64,000 bases of DNA, from assembly GCF_021117345.1 (NCBI RefSeq), contig NZ_CP088261.1:496001-560000 (forward strand), read 5' to 3'. Below are positions 24,609 through 32,727 of this stretch, one piece after another; within the stretch, counting starts at the first letter, position 1, and every line of letters starts with the position of its first letter. The DNA comes from Microbacterium sp. cx-55. GTDB taxonomy: Bacteria > Actinomycetota > Actinomycetes > Actinomycetales > Microbacteriaceae. The notes beneath the pieces were generated by a model. The model saw nothing but the letters and a program-made list of their open reading frames with translations. It searched no databases and was not told the origin of the DNA. Both the position numbers and the translations under genes were made by a program.

Positions 24609-25697
24609 TCAGTCCACGCTGCACTGAGACGAGAGCTGCATGTGAATAAGTCCATCGATCGTCGTGGAGTCGCGGATGCTCATCTTCTCCACCGGCAACG
24701 CGTCGCTGTAGCGGATGTCCTCTTGCATGGCTTGGTCTGGGGAGTAGCCCTCGGCATCCCAAACTTGGAGGATTCGTGCCAGCGAGGAGCCGTTATCCGC
24801 GGTCGCAAATGTGAACCCGAGCCCACTTCGGGAACCGTCCTCCCCGCACGCGGTCGCCACTACTGAGAGCTCAGCGGGGTCGAGCAGCCCCCCTGAAGAG
24901 TCGCGCACCGGGCCGACCGCTGCCTCCAATGACGCCGCGATCATGTTCTGGAGGCCCGCTCGTGCCTCATCCGCGTCGTAGGTCGGCGTTGCGGGGGCTG
25001 GAGGGATAGGCGTACGTGCGCCTGTGCTGACCCCGCAAGAAAGCGTGCGGTCGGTGAGCTTCGGGACCGTGAACGCAGGGTCGCCGTCGGCGGACACCGG
25101 CGTTGCCGAGTAGTCGACGGCGAAGCTGTACCAGACGTCGAGTGAATCGCCCGTATCGACCACGGTATACGCGCCGTCCGCGAAGGGGTGGTAACCGTCA
25201 TCAGCGGTGAACTGGTCGACGGCGGTGACCAGCAGACCATCCCGCCGGTACACAGTCCCCCACGCCGCGAAAAGAAACGACTCCTCTTCGACTACGTATC
25301 CGGTTTCACAGCCCGCGGCCACCAGCGGCACGACGGTTGCCGAGGAAGTGAGTATCCACATGGCCCCGGTTAGCGCGGTGGCACCGATGGCTACGATGCG
25401 GGCAGGAATGAGCAGGAGGAGCCAAGCCCTACCTACTGGAATGACGCACAGTCCGACTGAGAGAGCGGCGAGAGCGATGCCAAGCGCAAGAGCGGCGAGT
25501 CGGTCCGAATCGAGAGTGCCGATTAGCACAGAGGTCTCGCCATCCGATGCTGTAGAGACGAGCAACAGCATCGCGAGCGCGGCGGTGGCGCACAGAAGGC
25601 TCGCTCCGGCGACCAAGAGACCGATGCGTCGACCTCTGCGCGGCAGCGGCGGCGGGTTGCCCTCAGCCGCAATTGCTGTCACAGGTGCAGTCGACAC
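24609..25697 (-). CDS. Membrane protein with large C-terminal outside domain
   Basis: 362 residues from a GTG at 25697. Four hydrophobic helices in residues ~25-135, then a ~220-residue hydrophilic domain, presumably extracytoplasmic, with three conserved-looking Cys and a Thr/Pro linker near 235. No family recognised. Lower GC than the surroundings. Diverges from the LysM gene across 68 bp. Confidence 0.7.
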   Translation of the reverse strand: MSTAPVTAIAAEGNPPPLPRRGRRIGLLVAGASLLCATAALAMLLLVSTASDGETSVLIGTLDSDRLAALALGIALAALSVGLCVIPVGRAWLLLLIPARIVAIGATALTGAMWILTSSATVVPLVAAGCETGYVVEEESFLFAAWGTVYRRDGLLVTAVDQFTADDGYHPFADGAYTVVDTGDSLDVWYSFAVDYSATPVSADGDPAFTVPKLTDRTLSCGVSTGARTPIPPAPATPTYDADEARAGLQNMIAASLEAAVGPVRDSSGGLLDPAELSVVATACGEDGSRSGLGFTFATADNGSSLARILQVWDAEGYSPDQAMQEDIRYSDALPVEKMSIRDSTTIDGLIHMQLSSQCSVD

Positions 25698-25765
25698 ACT
25701 TAGAGAGTACGAGAAGCGCAGACCGAACCTGTCGCGGCCTCAATCGAATCCGCTACGGTCATGTC

Positions 25766-26524
25766 ATGAAGCTCGCTGGCAAGGTCACTGCGGGGATCGC
25801 AGTTCTCGTCGTGGGCGGGCTCGTCGTCTTGGCTGCACCAGCCGTTGCTGCCGTGCATGGTGAGCTGTCGTCATGGAGGGTCTTCGCTCCAGTTGAAGAG
25901 GAAGAACCTGAGGTTGCGTCGGCAGACGACCCACTCGGCGAAAAGATGATCGACGAGCTGGGCGACGATTACGTGTACGTCGGGGGTGGGACCGCCATTC
26001 CGAAGGACAGTCCGCCCGGCTGCGATGAGCCCGCCTGGATGCATCTCGGTGCGATGAGTGCGAGCCTCAGCGGTAATCTCATCGACCGCGGCGCAAGCGA
26101 CTTCGCGGCGGGGACCGTAGGCCTAGGTGAAGAAGGTCAGATCCTCACGTACACCGTGGAGGCCGGTGACGCGCTGTATTCGATCGGTGACAGATTCTGT
26201 ATTGCGAATGCTCTGACGATCGCCACCCTCAATCACACTCGAACGATTCAACCTGGCGAGGTGCTTCTGCTCGCCCCAGACAGCTCCATCCCCTGGATCC
26301 CGTATTTCAACCCGGCTGACGCCCCCGCTGGTTATCAGCAGATCCCATATCAGCTGGCTGTCGAAGCGATGAGTTCCGCCGCGCAAGCGGGCGACGTCGG
26401 CGCGATGCGCGAGATCTTCGAAGGCGAGCTATCCGCGCTGTTCCCCAACTCAGCCGACGCTGACCTGATCGCCGATGCGCTCGAGACTGGCGATCTCAAA
26501 GTGCTGCGCCAGATGTTTGCATAG
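25766..26524 (+). CDS. Secreted or anchored LysM-domain protein
   Basis: 252 residues from the ATG at 25766; TACGGT 6 bases upstream suggests a leaderless message. Signal peptide or anchor at ~5-30, an acidic linker, and one LysM repeat at ~130-172 (YTVEAGDALYSIGDRFCI ... IQPGEVLLLAP), the peptidoglycan-binding fold, with a Cys pair in the middle portion. The last ~60 residues are helical and acidic. Probably held at the cell wall; no catalytic domain is seen. Diverges from the membrane protein at 24609. Confidence 0.82.
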   Translation: MKLAGKVTAGIAVLVVGGLVVLAAPAVAAVHGELSSWRVFAPVEEEEPEVASADDPLGEKMIDELGDDYVYVGGGTAIPKDSPPGCDEPAWMHLGAMSASLSGNLIDRGASDFAAGTVGLGEEGQILTYTVEAGDALYSIGDRFCIANALTIATLNHTRTIQPGEVLLLAPDSSIPWIPYFNPADAPAGYQQIPYQLAVEAMSSAAQAGDVGAMREIFEGELSALFPNSADADLIADALETGDLKVLRQMFA

Positions 26525-26904
26525 TCGACGGCAAGACGATTGTCGTCGGCTCCTCGCGGTGCCGAGCGCGAGTCTGCTTCCCAGGTCCAAGGTGCGCGCA
26601 GAGTCCACTCCGCGGATCCAAGCTTCGATGACGAACTACAGGTCTAATGGCGCGCGACCGCGCCGGGCGATTGGCGCCTCAGTTGCAGGTGCCGCGAGTT
26701 CCTCCAGACTCAGCCACAACATCGTTGACACAAACTACTGATGGCTTGTCATTGGACATCCATCCGCGTCGGTCCCGCGCAGCGGCCGAGGCCGTTCACG
26801 TGGTCCGTGGGCCCGCGAGAGTCCTAAGTGGCTGCGAAACCGGTCCGTAGATCTCCATCTAGCGAAGGAGGCCCAGCCAAGATGCTCCTCCTAACCTGGG
26901 AGAC
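26525..26904. other. 380-bp stretch without a gene
   Basis: Between the LysM gene and a small membrane protein. GC about 60 percent. No convincing reading frame on either strand. TTGACA at 26722-26727 is present without a clear -10 partner. Possibly decayed DNA within the low-GC segment. Confidence 0.4.
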
Positions 26905-27189
26905 ATGGACGACTTTCTTGGCTGGGGTGCGATCGTGGTTGTGCTCGCCATCCCGATCGTCTTCGGGGTGGTGGGAATCGCAACGCGCCGGCGCCATCGT
27001 GCAGGCGACGCTGGCGCGCCCTCATCCGCCGGTTTGCTCGGCTTTGATGAGCTCTTCCACCCGTCCGCTCACAACGCGCGGATCGCGTGGGAAGCCGAGC
27101 AGATGATTCCTGTCCCGGCACCGACGCCCGACAAGGGGCCGGGGGTCATCGACGGCGACAACAGGATCGTGATCGAGATCTCCGAATGA
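26905..27189 (+). CDS. Small one-helix membrane protein, unknown function
   Basis: 94 residues with GGGAG a few bases before the ATG. One transmembrane helix at ~5-26, a basic stop-transfer RRRHR, then a ~65-residue cytoplasmic tail ending VIDGDNRIVIEISE. No family recognised. Last gene of the low-GC segment. Confidence 0.65.
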   Translation: MDDFLGWGAIVVVLAIPIVFGVVGIATRRRHRAGDAGAPSSAGLLGFDELFHPSAHNARIAWEAEQMIPVPAPTPDKGPGVIDGDNRIVIEISE

Positions 27190-27252
27190 TGCAGTCGTCG
27201 GACGACTGGCCTCGCTATCGCCAGAGCACATCTGCTCCGCGGAGGCCGGACA

Positions 27253-27297
27253 CACGACACGGCGCACCCGGGATGTTCCCGGATGCGCCGTGTCGTG
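27253..27297. terminator. Strong hairpin after the chloroperoxidase gene
   Basis: 14-bp perfect arms CACGACACGGCGCA / TGCGCCGTGTCGTG (27253-27266, 27284-27297) plus six inner pairs (CCGGGA/TCCCGG) and a 3-base loop, one mismatch in total. Begins 15 bases past the stop of the minus-strand gene at 27313. No T-tract, so works in this GC context or simply protects the 3' end. Confidence 0.75.
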
Positions 27298-27312
27298 GTG
27301 CGGTCGGCGTGC

Positions 27313-28149
27313 TTACGCCTGGATGAAGGCGAGCAGGTCGGGGTTGATGACGTCGGCGTGCGTGGTCAGCATCCCGTGCGGGTATCCCTCGTAGATCTTG
27401 AGCGTCGCGTTCGGGAGGAGCTCGGCCTGCTTGAGGGCGGCGTCCTTGTACGGAACGACCTGGTCGTCGTCGCCCTGCGTGACCAGAACCGGCACGGTGA
27501 TCGCCTTCAGATCTTCGGTCTGGTCGGTCTCGGAGAACGCCCTGATGCCCTCGTAGTGGGCCAGCGCGCTACCGGTCATGCCCTGACGCCACCAATTGTC
27601 GACGACCGGCTGCGAGAGCGTCACGCCGGGCCGATTGAAGCCGTAGAAGGGCCCCGAGGCGACGGCGACGTAGAACTCGGCGCGGTTCGCGGCCAGCGCG
27701 CTGCGGAATCCGTCGAAGACCGAGACCGGGGTTCCGTCGGGGTTCGCGTCGGTCTGCACCATGAGCGGCGGCACGGAGGAGACGAGGATCGCCTTCGCGA
27801 CACGGCCCTGCGGCTCGCCGTACTTCGCGACGTAGCGCGCGACCTGCCCGCCCCCGGTGGAGTGCCCGATGTGGATGACGTTGCGGAGATCGAGGTGCTC
27901 GACGACCGCTGATGCGTCGCTGGCGTAGTGGTCCATGTCGTGGCCGGTACCGATCTGCGACGAACGACCGTGACCGCGGCGGTCGCTGGCGACGACGCGG
28001 TAGCCCTTCGAGAGGAAGAAGAGCATCTGGGCGTCCCAGTCGTCGGAAGACAGCGGCCATCCGTGGTGGAACATGATCGGCTGGGCGTCGGTGCTGCCCC
28101 AGTCCTTGTAGAAGATTTCTGCGCCATCTTCTGTGGTCACAAACGGCAT
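27313..28149 (-). CDS. Alpha/beta hydrolase, non-heme chloroperoxidase type
   Basis: 278 residues from the ATG at 28149 with a good GGAGG upstream. Typical of the cofactor-free haloperoxidase/esterase group: FHHGWPLSSDDWD (oxyanion region), DRRGHGRSS, nucleophile Ser in GHSTGGG, acid in TQGDDDQVVP and His in GYPHGM. Likely a cytoplasmic esterase or perhydrolase; halogenation by this family is a side reaction needing peracid. Monocistronic, with the hairpin at 27253 after it. Confidence 0.93.
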   Translation of the reverse strand: MPFVTTEDGAEIFYKDWGSTDAQPIMFHHGWPLSSDDWDAQMLFFLSKGYRVVASDRRGHGRSSQIGTGHDMDHYASDASAVVEHLDLRNVIHIGHSTGGGQVARYVAKYGEPQGRVAKAILVSSVPPLMVQTDANPDGTPVSVFDGFRSALAANRAEFYVAVASGPFYGFNRPGVTLSQPVVDNWWRQGMTGSALAHYEGIRAFSETDQTEDLKAITVPVLVTQGDDDQVVPYKDAALKQAELLPNATLKIYEGYPHGMLTTHADVINPDLLAFIQA

Positions 28150-28359
28150 GATCGACCTCCGAGTTCGTCTCGCGCCGAGTCGTGCTCGGAACGATTCCTG
28201 GGAAATTCGCTCCTCGACGAATGCGAGGCGCGCGATCACCGTAACGCGGTGGGGGCGGCCCGGTCCCGGCTACGGGCGAAGTCCCGACACCTGTTCAGTC
28301 GCGTTCGTTCCGATGTCGATTTCTCGGCGGATGCCGGTGCTGCCGAGTGACCGCCCCGC

Positions 28360-28620
28360 GAGCGGGGTGGGGGTGGGTTCGCGCTCGAGCGCGGGGCGGG
28401 GCGTGCTCAAGTGGCGCAATCCGTCGCCCCCGGATGCGGATCGCGACACGTGAGCGGGATGGGGGTGGGTTCAGGTGGCGCAATCTGTCGGGTCGGGGCG
28501 CGGATTGTGACACGTGAGCGGGGTGGGGCGGGTTCGCGCTCGAGCGCGGGGCGGGGCGTGCTCAAGTGGCGCAATCTGTCGCCCCCGGATGCGGATCGCG
28601 ACACGTGAGCGGGGTGGGGG
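28360..28620. repeat. Tandem repeat, 92-bp unit, with a 64-bp short copy
   Basis: Copies at 28360-28451 (92 bp), 28452-28515 (64 bp, lacking the GC-rich middle) and 28516-28606 (91 bp), then a partial copy into 28620. Each starts GAGCGGGGTGGGG and ends in CGACACGT or TGACACGT. Inside, GTGGCGCAATCTGTCG and a loosely inverted counterpart face each other. It directly precedes the MFS gene remnant. Confidence 0.85.
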
Positions 28621-28628
28621 CGGCATTC

Positions 28629-28868
28629 ATGATCGGACCGCTGGCCCAGTTCTGGCTGATCCCGTACATGAACACGGATGCGGGGCGAAACGCCTGGGGG
28701 TGGCTGCTGGGTGACGGCGAGGCACGGGGGATCGCGCTGGTGTTCGTGCTCGCGAGCCTCGTGATGCTCGTGCTCGTTCTGCTCGCCCTGATGTCGCCGC
28801 CGTACCGACGGCTGTCACGGTCGTACGCGAGTGCCGCGCCGCCCCTCCCGGCGGAGGTCCCGGCCTGA
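28629..28868 (+). pseudogene. 3' remnant of an MFS (DHA3-type) transporter gene
   Basis: 79 codons that match the end of drug-efflux MFS proteins: MIGPLAQFWLIPYM, then GWLLGDGEARGIALVF, a last membrane helix and PPYRRLSRSY followed by a polar tail. The other ~350 residues are missing; upstream sequence is the tandem repeat. The remaining frame is intact, so decay is recent or the fragment is neutral. Confidence 0.7.
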
Positions 28869-28910
28869 GCCGCGGCGGAGCAGGCGCCCCGGGCGGGGGA
28901 GGATGGAGGG

Positions 28911-29741
28911 GTGACCGCATCCGCATCCGTTCCCGTGCTCGCTGACCGACTCGACCTGCGGCTCGTCGCCGTCGACATGGACGGCACTCTGCTCGACGAA
29001 CACGGCCAGGTGCCCGAGGGGCTGTGGCCGATGCTCGACCGGCTGCGAGAGCGCGGCATCCTCTTCGCCCCCGCCAGTGGCCGCCAGTACGCGACGTTGC
29101 GGCGAGAGTTCGGCGCCCACGGCGATGACATGGTGTTCATCGCCGAGAACGGAACGTACGTCGTGCAGCACGACGAGGAGATCAGCTCGGATGTGCTCGC
29201 GCCCCCGGTCGTCGCCGACGTCCTCGCGGCAGCCCGCGCGCTCACGGTCGACGCCGGCGTCGTGCTGTGCGGCAAGCGTTCGGCGTACATCGAACGGACG
29301 GATGCCGCGTTCCGCGCCGAAGCCGACCGCTACTACGCCGAACTCGCCCCGGTGTCGGACCTCGGCGCCGTCGACGACGACATCATCAAGATCGCGGTCT
29401 TCGTGTTCGGCAACGCCGAGACCGAGGTGGCGCCGGAACTCGAGCGCTTCCGCAGCTCGCTGCAGGTCGTCGTGTCGGGTGAGCACTGGGTGGACGTGAT
29501 GAGCACGGGCATCAACAAGGGCGAGGCGCTCGGGCGACTGCAGACCGCCCTCGGGGTGACCGCGGCGCAGACCGTCGTCTTCGGCGACTACCTCAACGAT
29601 CTCGAGATGATGGATGCGGCTGAGCACTCCTACGCGATGGCGAACGCGCACCCCGAGGTCGCGGCGCGAGCCCGCCATCGTGCCCCGTCGAACCGCGACC
29701 ACGGCGTCATCCGCGTGCTCGAGCAGCTGCTCGATCGCTGA
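28911..29741 (+). CDS. Cof-type HAD-IIB phosphatase
   Basis: 276 residues from a GTG at 28911 behind GGAGGG. HAD motif I DMDGTLLDE (residues ~23-31), motif II PASGRQ, motif III Lys in INKGEALG, and motif IV FGDYLNDLEMM; cap C2B between. Such enzymes dephosphorylate sugar phosphates or pyridoxal/flavin phosphates in the cytoplasm; substrate cannot be told. 42 bp after the MFS remnant. Confidence 0.93.
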   Translation: MTASASVPVLADRLDLRLVAVDMDGTLLDEHGQVPEGLWPMLDRLRERGILFAPASGRQYATLRREFGAHGDDMVFIAENGTYVVQHDEEISSDVLAPPVVADVLAAARALTVDAGVVLCGKRSAYIERTDAAFRAEADRYYAELAPVSDLGAVDDDIIKIAVFVFGNAETEVAPELERFRSSLQVVVSGEHWVDVMSTGINKGEALGRLQTALGVTAAQTVVFGDYLNDLEMMDAAEHSYAMANAHPEVAARARHRAPSNRDHGVIRVLEQLLDR

Positions 29742-29814
29742 CCCGGGCCGCATTCGCGCGACCGACTCGCCCCGCGCTGACCCGGCCCGCGATCGCGCCC
29801 CGCGGGGCGCCCGC

Positions 29815-30696
29815 TCAGGCGCTCCGAGACAGGCGCGGGAGAAGCACGGGAGTGCGCCGCTTGTACGCCTGATAGTCGTCGTCGCCACCCCACTTTCGCT
29901 CGGCCTTCGCCTCGAGCAGGGGGATGCCGCTGACCCGGGTGAGCAGCAGGATCACGAAGAGCGGCGAGATGACGGCGATCCACTGCCAGCCCGACAGCAC
30001 CGGCGCGGCGACGAGGAACACCCCGATCCAGAGCACGATCTCGCCGAAGTAGTTGGGGTGCCGCGACCGGGACCACAGGCCCGACGCGATGAATCGCCCG
30101 GAGTGGGCGGGATCCGCGGTGAAGGCGTTCTTCTGCGCGTCGGCGATGACCTCGATCGTCATGCCGAGCACCCAGACGAGCACTCCCACGATCGTGAGCC
30201 AGCCGATCGGCTCGCGTGCGGTGCCGCTCATCGCGATCCAGGCGGCGGATGCGGTGAGGCTCACCCATGCGCCCTGGATCACCCAGACCTGCAGGAACCG
30301 CACCGGATCGCCCTTGATGTCATCGAAGCGGTCGTCGGCGCCCGAGCGGCGGATGCGCAGGAACAGGAACGAGCCGAGCCGTACCGCCCACAGCGTCACC
30401 ATCGCGGCGAGGATTCCGCTCCGCACGTCGGCGCCGGGCGAAAGCACGAACAGCCCGATCGAGATGAGCGTGAAGGTCACGGCGCCGGTGAGATCGAAGA
30501 AACGCTCCGTGCGCGCGATCACCGACGGGATGTAGACGAGAACCTGGATGCCGAACGCGGCGGCGACGGCGATCGCGAAGAGCGGGATGCCGCCGAGCGT
30601 GGCGCCGCTCGCACTGCCCGCGAGGGCGACGAGGGCGCCGATGACGAGGGCGACGACGATGGTCGCGATCGAGGTGCGGGTCTTCTTGGTTGCCAT
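29815..30696 (-). CDS. DUF1295 membrane protein (steroid-reductase-like)
   Basis: 293 residues, about seven to eight transmembrane helices. Conserved DUF1295/isoprenylcysteine methyltransferase-like motif GLWSRSRHPNYFGE (~228-241) and the C-terminal YQAYKRRTPVLLPR. Annotated relatives are NADPH-linked reductases or methyltransferases of membrane lipids, activity mostly untested. Located 59 bp downstream of the acyl-CoA ligase gene on the same strand, so the two may be cotranscribed and share a lipid role. Confidence 0.88.
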   Translation of the reverse strand: MATKKTRTSIATIVVALVIGALVALAGSASGATLGGIPLFAIAVAAAFGIQVLVYIPSVIARTERFFDLTGAVTFTLISIGLFVLSPGADVRSGILAAMVTLWAVRLGSFLFLRIRRSGADDRFDDIKGDPVRFLQVWVIQGAWVSLTASAAWIAMSGTAREPIGWLTIVGVLVWVLGMTIEVIADAQKNAFTADPAHSGRFIASGLWSRSRHPNYFGEIVLWIGVFLVAAPVLSGWQWIAVISPLFVILLLTRVSGIPLLEAKAERKWGGDDDYQAYKRRTPVLLPRLSRSA

Positions 30697-30755
30697 CCGT
30701 CGGAGGCCTTTCGGTGCAGAGGAGTGCGATTCGGATGCGGACGCGGTCCGCGGGG

Positions 30756-32561
30756 TCAGCGGTAGAGGTTCTCGATCGACGAGGCCGCGCGGGCGAGCAC
30801 CGCACGGCGCTTGATCTTGAGCGTCTGGGTGACGAGCTCGGTGTCATCGAGGTCGGCGAGCACGATCGCGAAGCGTCGCACTTGCTCGCTGCGCGAGACC
30901 CGCGCGTTCGCGCTGTCGACGATCCCGCGCAGATGCGCGCGGAGACGCGTGTCGGTCACCTCGGTGAGAACGCCCGCCGCATCCCGCTCGAGCGCACTGC
31001 CCGCCGCATCCGCCCACGTACCGGCGGCAGCGGGGTCGAGCACGAGGAGCGCGGAAAGGTACGAGCGGCCTTCGCCGATCATCACCGCGTGGGCGACGAG
31101 CGGGCTCGCTTCGACGGCGCGTTCCCAGACGCTCGGCACGACGGTCTTGCCGTTGCTCGTGACGATCACGTCTTTCAGGCGACCCTCGAGCACGACCCGG
31201 CCCTCTGCGTCGAGGCGACCGAGGTCGCCGGTGCGGAAGAACCCGTCGACGAAGGCGTCGGCCGTGTCCGCGGGATCGCGGTAGCCCGCGAACACGCCCA
31301 CGCCGCGCGCGAGGATCTCGCCCTCGGCGGAGATACGCACGGTCGACCCGGGGAGCGGGCGGCCGACCGTGCCGGAGCGGATGTCGCGGGGCAGGTTGCC
31401 GGTGAGGGGCGCGGTCGTCTCGGTCAGCCCGTATCCCTCGATGACGGGAACGCCGATGCCGCGGAAGAACAGCGACAGCTCGGGGTCGAGAGCCGCGCCG
31501 CCGGAGAGCACGTAGTCGACTCGGCCGCCCATCACGGCGCGCAGCCTCCGGAAGAACAACCGGTCGAAAAGGGCGCGGCGGGCGCGCACCGAGAGGCGCG
31601 CAGGCGCGCGGTCCTCGGCGGCGGAGCCCGCGGTGACGGCCGTGGACACCGCGGCAGCCCACACCCGGCCGAGCCGCGCGTCGGCGGCTTTCTGCGCCGC
31701 CGCGGCCTGGATCTTCTCGAGCACGCGCGGCACGGCGACGAGGAACGTGGGGCGGATGGTGCCGAGCGTCTCGACGACGCGGGTCGTGTCGGAGAGGTGG
31801 GCGATCCGCATCCCGCTCGCGAGGCAGATGAGCTGCAGCCCGCGGGCCAGCACGTGGGCGAGGGGCAGGAAGATGATCGTGTTGCCGCCGGGATGCACGA
31901 CCTCGCGGTAGGCGGCCGCGATGTTCAGCACCTGGCCGACGAAGTTGCGGTGGGTGAGGATCGCGCCCTTCGGCTCGCCGGTAGTACCGGACGTGTAGAC
32001 GATGGTCGCCGGAGCATCGAGGTCGGCGTGAATGCGTCGCCGCTCGAGTTCGTCGTCATCGACCTCCGCGCCGCGAGTCGCGAGCAGGGCGACGCCGTCC
32101 GCCGCATCCATCGACCAGGCGCCGAGCCCCCCGGTGCCGGTCTGAGCGAACGCCTCGCGGAGCACGTCGATCTGGGCCGCGCCTCCGATCGCCAGGCGCA
32201 CCCGGGCGTCGCGCACGATCGCGGCCACCTGGGCCAGTGACGAGGTCTCGTACACGGGCACGACGACGCCCCCCGCGAACCACGAAGCGAGATCGGCGAC
32301 CGCCCAGGCGTACCGGGTGGGAGCCATGATCGCGATCGCGTCGCCCGGCGCGATGCCCGTGGCGATCAATCCCTTCGCGAGTTGCCGCACCTCGGCGAGG
32401 AACTCCGCGGTGGTGACCGGATGCCACGGCGCGGCGGGGTCCGCATCCGGCACCTCGAAAGCCACGTGCTCGGGTGCCATCGCGGCGCGCTCGATGAGCA
32501 GATCGGTCACATTGCGCCGGTCGTCGATATCGACGAGTGGTTCGGTGGTGTGCTCCTGCAT
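30756..32561 (-). CDS. Long-chain acyl-CoA ligase (AMP-dependent synthetase)
   Basis: 601 residues. ANL-family motifs: ATP loop YTSGTTGEPKGAILTHRN, VEGYGLTET-like VIEGYGLTETTAP, FFRTGDLGRLD, and the C-terminal swivel with LKDVIVTSNGKTV. Closest pattern is FadD15-type long-chain fatty-acid CoA ligases of actinobacteria. Activates fatty acids with ATP and CoA at the membrane face. Starts with ATG at 32561 with AGGAAGG somewhat far upstream. Confidence 0.93.
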   Translation of the reverse strand: MQEHTTEPLVDIDDRRNVTDLLIERAAMAPEHVAFEVPDADPAAPWHPVTTAEFLAEVRQLAKGLIATGIAPGDAIAIMAPTRYAWAVADLASWFAGGVVVPVYETSSLAQVAAIVRDARVRLAIGGAAQIDVLREAFAQTGTGGLGAWSMDAADGVALLATRGAEVDDDELERRRIHADLDAPATIVYTSGTTGEPKGAILTHRNFVGQVLNIAAAYREVVHPGGNTIIFLPLAHVLARGLQLICLASGMRIAHLSDTTRVVETLGTIRPTFLVAVPRVLEKIQAAAAQKAADARLGRVWAAAVSTAVTAGSAAEDRAPARLSVRARRALFDRLFFRRLRAVMGGRVDYVLSGGAALDPELSLFFRGIGVPVIEGYGLTETTAPLTGNLPRDIRSGTVGRPLPGSTVRISAEGEILARGVGVFAGYRDPADTADAFVDGFFRTGDLGRLDAEGRVVLEGRLKDVIVTSNGKTVVPSVWERAVEASPLVAHAVMIGEGRSYLSALLVLDPAAAGTWADAAGSALERDAAGVLTEVTDTRLRAHLRGIVDSANARVSRSEQVRRFAIVLADLDDTELVTQTLKIKRRAVLARAASSIENLYR

Positions 32562-32626
32562 AGCGCGGGTGGTCCTTCCTGCCGTGATCTGCCGTGCGCG
32601 CTGCGGTGACGACAGCGGGGGCGCAC

Positions 32627-32646
32627 GCGGAAGCAGCCGCTTCCGC
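32627..32646 (-). terminator. Hairpin after the ABC permease gene
   Basis: GCGGAAGC-AGCC-GCTTCCGC, perfect 8-bp arms, 82 bp past the stop of the minus-strand permease gene and 66 bp before the ligase start. Possible terminator; no T-tract. Confidence 0.4.
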
Positions 32647-32727
32647 CCCGGAGCACGATCGGCTCGGGCGCCCGAAAGGTCTTCGGAGCGGTCGGCTCAG
32701 CGGATGGCAGGAGGATGCAGCGGAGGG

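Noticed and set aside
22500..27250. Low-GC segment considered as a prophage or integrative element
   Set aside because: No integrase, phage structural gene, att duplication or adjoining tRNA was seen.
28360..28620. Tandem repeat considered as a CRISPR array
   Set aside because: The units are near-identical over their whole length with no variable spacers, and there are no cas genes.
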